Both the position numbers and the translations under genes were made by a program. Positions 7,452-12,707 of a DNA stretch of 12,707 nt are shown here, in pieces. Each line of letters starts with the position of its first letter. Within the stretch, counting starts at the first letter, position 1. Source of the stretch: a bacterium (lineage in GTDB: Bacteria; Spirochaetota; UBA4802; UBA5550); the NCBI GenBank assembly GCA_024224995.1, contig JAAENB010000619.1, forward strand, positions 1-12,707, given 5' to 3'. The notes beneath the pieces were generated by a model, which made no database searches, was not told where the DNA came from, and saw only the letters and a program-made list of their open reading frames with translations.

Positions 7452-7605
7452 AACATAACTCCAGCTTGCAAAATTTAAAGTATATACTCTCTGTTTACAG
7501 GAAGGCAGAAGCTGAATAAAGGCCGGGGCACAACCAAAACATAGACACTTCTACCAAGTTTACACTATTATGAGTATAATTATAAAAACAGGGACAGGAT
7601 GTCAA
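6835..7605 (-). repeat. Long direct repeat, copy B (promoter + leader + DUF4157 half)
   Basis: Partner of 2320-3136. It holds the two short direct repeats that explain the deletions in the orphan copy: CCCCGTA at 6930-6936 and 6984-6990, and CCCGCACATC at 6995-7004 and 7040-7049 (plus-strand reading). Confidence 0.85.
7579..7605 (-). promoter_or_regulatory. Promoter of toxin B
   Basis: Minus-strand TTGACA (7600-7605), 15 nt, then a perfect TATAAT (7579-7584). A weaker TAATTA would give 17 nt. The leader is about 128 nt and shares blocks with that of toxin A. AT-rich sequence just upstream could act as an UP element. Confidence 0.6.
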
Positions 7606-7684
7606 GTCGTAATGAAAAAAAATACATTAATAAAAGATTAATTGAGAAAAACCGCACTTCCCCCCTTTGGTCCCGGAGGATAAT

Positions 7685-7873
7685 TTATTTATAATACTGT
7701 TTAGCCAGAATAATCCGGTTCGCGGCAATGCGCCGGATTTCCCGGCTGCCAACAACCAGTTGAATATTCAGCATAAGATTGGAATTGGCATGGGGCCGAA
7801 AACTCGATTTTCTTTGAACGTTTTTTTGGGGACCACCGGCATACAGAATACCATCTTCAATATCATTGTTCAT
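7685..7873 (-). CDS. 62-residue mini-protein carrying only the N-terminal motif of the DUF4157 toxins
   Basis: The ATG at 7873 has GGGAG 7 nt upstream, and the bases GGAGTTA-AGCT before the ATG match the toxin starts (GGAGTTATGCT in A). Residues 18-60 (NVQRKSSF, then ANSNLMLNIQLVVGSREI, then NRIILAK) align with the toxin A/B segment that runs from VRRKGTY through DSDFLMKMHKTVGNQEV to NRVVQAK. It then stops with QYYK, exactly where the toxins continue into the EAD motif. It may be a truncated remnant, or a stand-alone copy of a recognition or loading motif. The intact ribosome site argues that it is still translated. No obvious own promoter is seen; read-through from the ankyrin gene is possible. 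Confidence 0.55.
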   Translation of the reverse strand: MNNDIEDGILYAGGPQKNVQRKSSFRPHANSNLMLNIQLVVGSREIRRIAANRIILAKQYYK

Positions 7874-7942
7874 AGCTTAACTCCCGATTTTTCTATCTCT
7901 ATATAATATAAAACAGGTAAGAAGCAAAAAACCTCACCCCCT

Positions 7943-7964
7943 GTGCTGAGCGGAGCCGAAGCAC
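7943..7964. repeat. REP-like short palindrome
   Basis: GTGCT (7943-7947) pairs with AGCAC (7960-7964) around a GC-rich core. The core, read on the minus strand, contains GCTCCGCTCA, which recurs at 12585-12594 inside the large palindrome, with GCTCCGCT also at 12488-12495. It lies between the ankyrin gene and the mini-gene. Confidence 0.5.
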
Positions 7965-7966
7965 CG

Positions 7967-7986
7967 AACTTCAAACTTCAAACTTC
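7967..7986. repeat. Heptamer tandem repeat, CTTCAAA units
   Basis: Two full CTTCAAA units and a partial third follow the REP-like palindrome directly. The complementary heptamer GTTTGAA is repeated at 12387-12418, so this is a dispersed repeat unit and not chance. Confidence 0.65.
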
Positions 7987-7990
7987 TCCC

Positions 7991-8773
7991 CTACTTCGCG
8001 CCCTTCTTTTTCAAAAACCTGATCATCTTCTTCCGCTGAGTAAATTTAGCAAAGCTAAGGGGAGTCCCATTGGGAATGTTCATGGAATTGATGTGCGGGG
8101 CCTTAGAATTAATATTCGCGCCTCTGCCAATTAAAAGTCCGGCGCTTTTAATATCTCCGTTAAAAGCGGCAAAATGCAGCGGGGTTAACCCATCGACCCC
8201 TCTTTTATTAACGTCACCCTTATTGTCAAGAAGCAGCCTGGTCATACTATGATTCTCATGGGAAACAGAAATAAATAAAGGAGTTACTTGATTCACAGAG
8301 GAAGTGTTAACACCAAGACCGTTGTTAATTAAAAATTTTGTAAGTTCATAACGGTTTTTCTGAACTGAAACATGGAGCAGCGATTCCCCAATACTGTTGC
8401 GGACCTTAACCCTGGCCCCATTATTAATAAGAAATCGAACAGACTCCATGAGAGTATTGGTATATCTAAACCGGTTAATAATAGGAAATAACGGAGTCTG
8501 GCTCCTCTTGTCACAGGCGTTTACATTGGCCCCCTGTTTAACTAAAAACCGGACCATGTCCACATCATCGGACCGGACCACATGGAGAAGCGTCTGGTCA
8601 TTGGAATTTTTCGCGTTAATATGGGCGCCATTTTCAAAAGCCTTTTTAACGGATACAATATCGCCCTTCCGGACAGCGGTAAACAGGTTACTTTCAGCAA
8701 AAGCGGGAGAAGAAAAAAAAGAAAAGCACAGGGTGATACAAAGAAATATAGCAGGAATCTTTTTTTTGTTCAT
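7991..8773 (-). CDS. Secreted ankyrin-repeat protein
   Basis: The protein has 260 residues from the ATG at 8773, with GGAA about 11 nt upstream. A signal peptide is clear: basic MNKKK, a hydrophobic core, and SPAFA before a likely cut at residue 26. The rest is a run of about six ankyrin repeats, recognised by the TPLH/TPLF/SLLH-type turns and the helix-ending L-x-x-GA-x-(V/I)-N pattern, for example GANVNACDKRSQTPLF and GLTPLHFAAFNGD. It should act in the periplasm or outside as a protein-binding scaffold. It has its own promoter 76 nt upstream and lies downstream of the module C genes. Ankyrin proteins occur as immunity or accessory proteins in polymorphic toxin loci, so that role is possible here but unproven. 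Confidence 0.85.
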   Translation of the reverse strand: MNKKKIPAIFLCITLCFSFFSSPAFAESNLFTAVRKGDIVSVKKAFENGAHINAKNSNDQTLLHVVRSDDVDMVRFLVKQGANVNACDKRSQTPLFPIINRFRYTNTLMESVRFLINNGARVKVRNSIGESLLHVSVQKNRYELTKFLINNGLGVNTSSVNQVTPLFISVSHENHSMTRLLLDNKGDVNKRGVDGLTPLHFAAFNGDIKSAGLLIGRGANINSKAPHINSMNIPNGTPLSFAKFTQRKKMIRFLKKKGAK

Positions 8774-8848
8774 AAGATACAGTTTCCTTTGTTTTTATTT
8801 TTAAACGGCTTCTATCTTTTTAAGGGAGGGGGGCAATTCACTTTATAT

Positions 8849-8877
8849 AATATACAAAAAAAAAGAGTCATCGTCAA
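8849..8877 (-). promoter_or_regulatory. Promoter of the ankyrin gene
   Basis: Minus-strand TTGACG (8872-8877), an exact 17-nt spacer containing nine T, then TATATT (8849-8854). The spacer and -10 are strikingly like those of toxin C (T run, G, TATATT). Confidence 0.7.
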
Positions 8878-8984
8878 CCGGAAGCGGGGAAAAAACACAG
8901 AAGAAACTGTTAAAAAAATGGACTGGAATACGCACCTACACACAAACAACGCTGAAACCGCCCCCGCCCTGGGTGAGGTCTCAT

Positions 8985-9704
8985 CTACTGGTCTATCTTA
9001 AAAAATATTTTTTTCTTCTTTTCATTGTATATAATTGATAATTTCTCTTTATGCAAAAATATGAACCCGGCATTATCCAATAAATTTGATTTTGAATAAT
9101 TTTTTTCAGGCCCTTCTATGCATCTATTATATACAGAGAAATATTTCGAGGAGAAAACACAATTAGCGGAAACATCAAAATTTTCATAGTATTTGGTAAA
9201 TTGAGCGTTTTGCATTTTTATACACTCATCCGACAATGATCGTTCCAGCCATCTTTTTTTATTGGCACCATTTATCATTTTAACTCTATACGTCGCTAAA
9301 TATACATTTTCACCAACCATAGGTACCGCATATACTTCAAAACGGCTGCAAGGGTTATCCCTAATTACGTATTCCTTTCCTTCTTTAAATTTTAGTTTAT
9401 ATTTGCCGCTAAAAACAGATTTTTCAAGTGAACTTAAAGATCTAATTTTTATGTATACGGTATCCAGTCCATTATTGTTTATTCTAATTTTCCTTGCTTT
9501 ATTATTATCTTTAAGAGTCAGAACCTGGTTATTAATCTTAATAAAAACCTTCGACTTCCACGCGTGTTTATTCCAGTCTACCCAGATAGAAGCATAGCTG
9601 TTTTTTCTTATGGGATTCGACTTTAACACTTCAGGTTCAGCAGGCCAAACGAGCAGTCCGCATATAAAGAAGAACAATAATAATCTCAGTGGTTTAGTTT
9701 TCAT
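8985..9704 (-). CDS. Exported 239-residue protein, third gene of module C
   Basis: I do not recognise a family. Residues 1-22 form a signal peptide with likely cleavage after WPA. The mature part is basic and strand-rich, with three central cysteines (in NPCSRFEV, SDECIKMQ and ANCVFSS) and a fourth in NRCIEG, consistent with disulfides outside the cytoplasm. The ATG at 9704 lies 18 nt after the previous gene, with no visible Shine-Dalgarno in very AT-rich DNA. Its place in the operon suggests a second immunity or accessory protein for toxin C. Confidence 0.6.
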   Translation of the reverse strand: MKTKPLRLLLFFFICGLLVWPAEPEVLKSNPIRKNSYASIWVDWNKHAWKSKVFIKINNQVLTLKDNNKARKIRINNNGLDTVYIKIRSLSSLEKSVFSGKYKLKFKEGKEYVIRDNPCSRFEVYAVPMVGENVYLATYRVKMINGANKKRWLERSLSDECIKMQNAQFTKYYENFDVSANCVFSSKYFSVYNRCIEGPEKNYSKSNLLDNAGFIFLHKEKLSIIYNEKKKKIFFKIDQ

Positions 9705-9722
9705 ATAAAATTATTAATAAAA

Positions 9723-10247
9723 TCAAAATTTAATCTCCGATTCAAAATAATCAATCAATGATTTGAGAAATATGATTGATTCCTTTTCCGGTTCTGCGTA
9801 TTTCAAATAATACGAATCATCAAGTATTTTCTGACCGCATTTTTCTTTTGGATCTTTTGGTTTAATTATACCCATTAATTCCATAGAATACTTTTTTGTT
9901 ATTACCCATGTTCGCAATGTAATTATTGCACAATCGTATCCACGGCTTATTTGCTGCCGTATTTTAAAATTTTTATAATCAAACTCATCATAATAGCCCG
10001 CCGTTTCGTGGTCTTCATAATTACTTAATAGAAAAGAACCATTCTTAAATTCATAATTTATAGAGTCTTCTATATTATCTTTTATTAATATACTGCTCCC
10101 TTTTTCTTTTAGCTTATTATTATAAAACTTTTCAATTCTTTTTATAAACACTTCATCATCAACAACTGTAGAAAATGGTTTCTGAGTACAATTTAATAAA
10201 AAAATAACTAATAACACAATTATTAGTTTAGAATTTTTAAATAGCAT
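9723..10247 (-). CDS. Small lipoprotein, candidate immunity to toxin C
   Basis: The protein has 174 residues. Its ATG shares one base with the toxin C stop (TAATG), and GAGG lies about 8 nt upstream inside the toxin gene, so translation is coupled. The N-terminus MLFKNSKLIIVLLVIFLLNC is a lipoprotein signal with Cys20; Asn at -1 is unusual and recalls spirochaete lipoboxes and the neighbour at 5293-5841. The mature part is acidic and aromatic, with two further cysteines (GYDCAII, EKCGQK). I recognise no family. Gene overlap, small size and export fit an immunity lipoprotein that guards the periplasmic face. Confidence 0.7.
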   Translation of the reverse strand: MLFKNSKLIIVLLVIFLLNCTQKPFSTVVDDEVFIKRIEKFYNNKLKEKGSSILIKDNIEDSINYEFKNGSFLLSNYEDHETAGYYDEFDYKNFKIRQQISRGYDCAIITLRTWVITKKYSMELMGIIKPKDPKEKCGQKILDDSYYLKYAEPEKESIIFLKSLIDYFESEIKF

Positions 10248-11665
10248 TATTTTAGCCTCATATAATACTTCTTTGATGATCCAACCCGAATATTTTCGCC
10301 AAAATAATTTGACATTTTCGGAATGCTATATTCATGAAATGAACCCGGATTAGTGTTGCTAATGGCATACGGTTTTCTATTTCTTAATGGATCTAAAACC
10401 ATAACTCTTTTTGAGAAAGGATTAAAATATAATGCTATCCAATGAAAATTACTGTTATGTCGACCGGCTCCTGCGTTATCTCTGCTTAATGTCGATTTTA
10501 TAATATGTCCGGGATTCTTTATAATATACTCAAATGCTTTTGCCTGTGTTGGAAAAGAACCATAAACAACATCCTTGCCGGATAATTTTTTTATCGAAGT
10601 GCTTGGATTTCTTCGAGGATCAGCACTATTCCCTATATAACTATTTACCCCATGCCATCCTACGCAGGTTCTTTTTCTAAGATGTTCATCTACATTAAGA
10701 TTTTTATTTTCACCCAATTTTTTTAAAATATCTTTCATATTATTATACGAAGATAAAGCACCGATTGACCTTGCCATAATCATATTAACTGTTGAAGAAC
10801 AATTCCCAAGATCACACAATTTTCCACCTGGATGGGATAGTTGCCTCATATGATATTTTCCCATTTTGCTATCAAAGTTTGTTGCTAGTCTTTGATAAAA
10901 AGATGATAAAAAATTCCTCTGAACAATGTTCCGCTTTCCTCCCCCCTTCTGCTGCACCACGTGAGTCAGCTCATGAGCCATGAGCATTTTCCCGGTACGG
11001 GTAGCCGGGGAATATTCGCCATTAGCGAAGAAAATATCGTTCCCCGTGGTAAAGGCCCGGGCGTTAATGGCCTTGTTTAACGAGTCGGCCCTGTCGCCCG
11101 TGTGAACCCGGACATTACTGAAATCATGGCCAAACCTGGCCCCATAATATTTTCCAGCCGATTCTCCAAGGGGGCTGCCGCAGCCCTTCATACTTCGAAT
11201 GCCGCTTTCAACACCGGAATCAACAGTAAAGGAACCGGCAGAAGAACCTTTGGCCTGGATTTCCACCTCACTGGTTTTGCGCGACACATCGGCATCGGAC
11301 ATATTAACCACTTGCGCGGCAACACGGTCCGCTTCTATTTCATATATATCATTAGCGCTGCCAACAGTCATTTTGGCCTGGCCCTCAATTATAGCGGGAG
11401 CTTTTTCCCCAACAATGGACCGGGACGCGGTTACAGCCTCTTTGCGGTGAATATCGGACAATGCGTTTTCAATGAGCTGCGGCTGAATAACGCCGCTAGC
11501 AAGCAGGTGTTCTACGGTCTTGTTTCCCACGGTCCTTTGCAGGTGCATAATATAATCTACTGTAGGATCGGAAGAATGGGAGGATCTTTGCTGCCCTTTC
11601 TTCTCCTTTTTTTGAAGTTTTTTCGAGTTTTGGGTGTTTATAAGAAAATTGGCTTTATTATTCAC
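10247..11665 (-). CDS. Toxin C: divergent DUF4157 protein with papain-like Cys/His/Asp tip
   Basis: The protein has 472 residues and starts at GTG 11665, with GGAG 7 nt upstream as at the other toxins. Order: Lys-rich leader; VGNKTVE (46-52); AKMTVGSANDIYEIEADRVA (97-116); VHTG (187-190); HELTHVVQQK (231-240). The N-terminal half is clearly the same family as A and B but much more diverged, with an extra stretch between the first two motifs. The tip (about 250-472) has Cys289 in LCDLGNCSSTV, His408 in NFHWIALYFN and Asp425 in VMVLDPLR. This order and spacing fit a papain-fold cysteine peptidase or amidase, like the Tox-PL or C39-like toxin domains. Three further cysteines lie at 162, 284 and 334. 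The DNA of the tip is visibly more AT-rich than that of the first half. Confidence 0.85.
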   Translation of the reverse strand: MNNKANFLINTQNSKKLQKKEKKGQQRSSHSSDPTVDYIMHLQRTVGNKTVEHLLASGVIQPQLIENALSDIHRKEAVTASRSIVGEKAPAIIEGQAKMTVGSANDIYEIEADRVAAQVVNMSDADVSRKTSEVEIQAKGSSAGSFTVDSGVESGIRSMKGCGSPLGESAGKYYGARFGHDFSNVRVHTGDRADSLNKAINARAFTTGNDIFFANGEYSPATRTGKMLMAHELTHVVQQKGGGKRNIVQRNFLSSFYQRLATNFDSKMGKYHMRQLSHPGGKLCDLGNCSSTVNMIMARSIGALSSYNNMKDILKKLGENKNLNVDEHLRKRTCVGWHGVNSYIGNSADPRRNPSTSIKKLSGKDVVYGSFPTQAKAFEYIIKNPGHIIKSTLSRDNAGAGRHNSNFHWIALYFNPFSKRVMVLDPLRNRKPYAISNTNPGSFHEYSIPKMSNYFGENIRVGSSKKYYMRLK

Positions 11666-11771
11666 TGTTTAACTCCTGGTATCCTGATTATAAAGGGGTG
11701 GAAGATCAAAAAAAAATGACGCTTCGAAGCAAAACGCCACTTTACGTATGTTTATCATACTATTTTTATTA

Positions 11772-11800
11772 AATATACAAAAAAAGGATCCCATTGTCAA
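11772..11800 (-). promoter_or_regulatory. Promoter of module C
   Basis: Minus-strand TTGACA (11795-11800), exactly 17 nt, then TATATT (11772-11777). The leader to the GTG is about 107 nt. This is the best sigma-70 match in the window. Confidence 0.75.
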
Positions 11801-11845
11801 GGCTGGTAGAATTATTATAATCCCCCGCAAAAAAAATCGTTTTCA

Positions 11846-11874
11846 CCTCAGAGCTCTTTAAAAGAGCTCTGAGG
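11846..11874 (-). terminator. Strong terminator hairpin after the gene at 11898
   Basis: Arms 11846-11858 and 11862-11874 are perfectly complementary over 13 bp around a 3-nt loop. On the minus strand an eight-T run follows after about nine bases. It begins about 23 nt past the stop at 11898 and isolates that gene from module C. No T run follows on the plus strand. Confidence 0.6.
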
Positions 11875-11897
11875 AGGCAGCAAAAACATTTTCGGTT

Positions 11898-12365
11898 TTA
11901 GAACATAGCGTCTTTGAGCGCTTCCGGGTCCGGGCAAAAGATCTTTATTTCATTAATAAACATCCCGTCTTCGGGGATAATTTCCAGGCAGGGTTTTTTA
12001 TCATCCAGGCGCGGGGTCATTTTTTCTTTATGGGCTTTAAGCGCCACAATCCCTTTTTTCAGGCCAAACCCGTCTTTTTGGACAACATTGCTCGTATCGA
12101 TAAGATATCGGCCCTGGTATTTTTTTCCAAAGAGCATTTTCTGTCCAATAATAACCCGTTGATTGGTAATAATAACTTTACTCTTGAGAAAAACCGTAGT
12201 CTGCGGCCCCATGCCTTTCGACTCAACTCTAAGTCCGTCGAACTCAGCAATAATCGATTCATCATCTCCATACTCAACTTTATCAAGAGTGGAATTTCTC
12301 ATAAGAAAGACAACAACAACCATAGCAGCTAAAAAAACAATAACAGCAATAAGTTCTACCGGCAT
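11898..12365 (-). CDS. Small membrane-anchored protein, possible bacterial PH-like domain
   Basis: The protein has 155 residues from the ATG at 12365, with a strong GGAGG five bases upstream. Residues 4-21 are one transmembrane helix, followed by a positive MRN turn, so the rest is probably cytoplasmic. Residues 35-150 are strand-rich with a late helix; KVIITNQRVIIGQ and the GRYLIDTSNV strand resemble bacterial PH (bPH) domains, where 'T-x-x-R-(V/L)' is typical. It is set apart by its own terminator and has no toxin-related sequence. It may be a resident gene outside the toxin island. Fold call is tentative. Confidence 0.65.
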   Translation of the reverse strand: MPVELIAVIVFLAAMVVVVFLMRNSTLDKVEYGDDESIIAEFDGLRVESKGMGPQTTVFLKSKVIITNQRVIIGQKMLFGKKYQGRYLIDTSNVVQKDGFGLKKGIVALKAHKEKMTPRLDDKKPCLEIIPEDGMFINEIKIFCPDPEALKDAMF

Positions 12366-12386
12366 TTTATCCTCCGTCTTAAGAAA

Positions 12387-12418
12387 GTTTGAAGTTCGAA
12401 GTTTGAAGTTTCAAGTTC
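12387..12418. repeat. Heptamer tandem repeat, GTTTGAA units
   Basis: Units GTTTGAA, GTTCGAA, GTTTGAA, GTTTCAA and a partial GTTC follow one another with 7-nt period, 22-53 bases upstream of the ATG at 12365. It is the complement of the units at 7967-7986. Confidence 0.7.
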
Positions 12419-12475
12419 TTTACCAGGGGCTTGTTTCCTGGAAAGGGTCTAAAACTCTTCTCAAACTTTCTTTCG

Positions 12476-12525
12476 TATTTTTTCCCTGCTCCGCTGGGTC
12501 CACACACACACTCTCTCTCAAGAAA
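12476..12525. repeat. Extragenic direct repeat, copy 1
   Basis: Begins TATTTTTTCCCTGCT and ends CTCTCAAGAAA, with an internal CA/CT microsatellite-like stretch that is shorter in copy 2 (12668-12707). The core CCCTGCTCCGCTGGG is a mismatched form of the perfect hairpin in copy 2. Confidence 0.75.
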
Positions 12526-12545
12526 CTTAATTTTGCTTGTGAGCG

Positions 12546-12633
12546 GGCCTGGAAGCATGAGCTCTTTGGATTGCTGCGGAACTCGCTCCGCTCAAACAGT
12601 CCTCACACCCCAAAGAGCTCATACTTCCAGGCC
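12546..12633. repeat. Large imperfect palindrome (88 nt)
   Basis: Arms 12546-12569 and 12610-12633 are complementary at 23 of 24 positions. The 40-nt loop contains a smaller nested stem, GCGGA (12576-12580) with TCCGC (12587-12591). It could form a cruciform or an RNA hairpin. It lies between the two direct repeats, the layout of a small non-autonomous mobile or REP-type element, though no transposase is present. Confidence 0.75.
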
Positions 12634-12667
12634 AGATGCAGCTCGCAATACTATCCGGTTTCTGACC

Positions 12668-12707
12668 TATTTTTTCCCTGCTTCGCAGGGTCCGCACTCT
12701 CAAGAAA
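12668..12707. repeat. Extragenic direct repeat, copy 2 (reaches window end)
   Basis: Same start and end as copy 1. Its core CCCTGC-TTC-GCAGGG (12676-12690) is a perfect 6-bp stem with a 3-nt loop. It may continue past the window. Confidence 0.75.

Larger units (their letters stand above)
12366..12707. other. Repeat-rich intergenic region
   Basis: No gene is supported in the last 342 nt. It holds heptamer repeats, a small hairpin (12423-12441, CCAGG/CCTGG), two copies of a direct repeat, and between them a large palindrome. I found no convincing promoter for the gene at 12365. Confidence 0.6.

Noticed and set aside
10247..10915. Toxin C tip as a Ulp1-type peptidase because of the HW motif
   Set aside because: Ulp1 enzymes have the order His-Asp-Cys; here the candidate Cys precedes His and Asp, which fits the papain order.
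1272..11665. Claiming a complete extracellular contractile injection system
   Set aside because: DUF4157 proteins are often linked to such systems, but no sheath, tube, baseplate, spike or ATPase gene is in the window.
12387..12418. Heptamer repeats as a CRISPR array
   Set aside because: The unit is 7 nt in direct tandem without spacers, and no cas genes are near.

Overview
The window reads as an accessory 'polymorphic toxin' island. Every gene I can support lies on the minus strand, so transcription runs right to left. Three full-length proteins (1272-2957, 5847-7451 and 10247-11665) share an N-terminal half: a basic leader, a short VGN/VQ motif, an EADxVA motif, a VHTG motif and a C-terminal HELTH zinc-peptidase-like motif. 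This is the DUF4157 ('eCIS core') architecture, a domain often found on cargo or toxins of extracellular contractile injection systems and other polymorphic toxins. After the HELTH motif the three proteins have nothing in common, which is the signature of exchangeable toxin tips. No structural genes of an injection system are in the window, so a link to such a machine is inference from the domain alone.

Layout in the direction of transcription. (i) 12365-11898 encodes a membrane-anchored small protein and ends in a strong hairpin. (ii) Module C: promoter near 11772-11800, toxin with a candidate papain-like tip (11665-10247), then two small exported proteins (10247-9723 and 9704-8985), then a secreted ankyrin-repeat protein with its own promoter (8773-7991). 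(iii) A 62-codon mini-gene (7873-7685) carries only the N-terminal motif of the family. (iv) Module B: promoter near 7579-7605, toxin with an annexin-like repeat and a His/Cys tip (7451-5847), and a tightly coupled lipoprotein (5841-5293). (v) Module D is an orphan: a start-less DUF4157 fragment with two internal deletions and a frame break (5232-4856), followed after 14 nt by a BamE-like lipoprotein (4841-4491) and a 401-residue anchored protein (4472-3267). (vi) Module A: promoter near 3110-3136, toxin with an unrecognised tip (2957-1272), and an exported MORN-type repeat protein (1111-155). (vii) At the left edge a further promoter (63-90) leads into the first five codons of another gene.

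How the parts may work together. The small exported proteins directly downstream of each toxin are in the position of immunity proteins, and two overlap or nearly touch the toxin stop codon. Modules A and B are nearly identical in DNA from the promoter through HELTH and then diverge abruptly, so recombination in the shared half could swap tips. The orphan module D looks like a displaced or decaying tip-plus-immunity cassette. Five promoters with TTGAC(A/G/T) -35 boxes and a recurring GGAG Shine-Dalgarno 7 nt before the start suggest parallel expression of the modules.

Organism. The DNA is AT-rich outside the shared N-terminal halves, genes have promoter-sized gaps, and extragenic space holds short palindromes and 7-nt tandem repeats. 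Signal peptides and lipoprotein-like signals point to a Gram-negative-type envelope. Two lipobox candidates have Asn before Cys, which spirochaetes tolerate. A PLDPYDGKPLRY/IYSIGSD motif in the 401-residue protein is one I associate with Planctomycetes-Verrucomicrobia-Lentisphaerae-type proteins. I cannot assign a phylum from this window.
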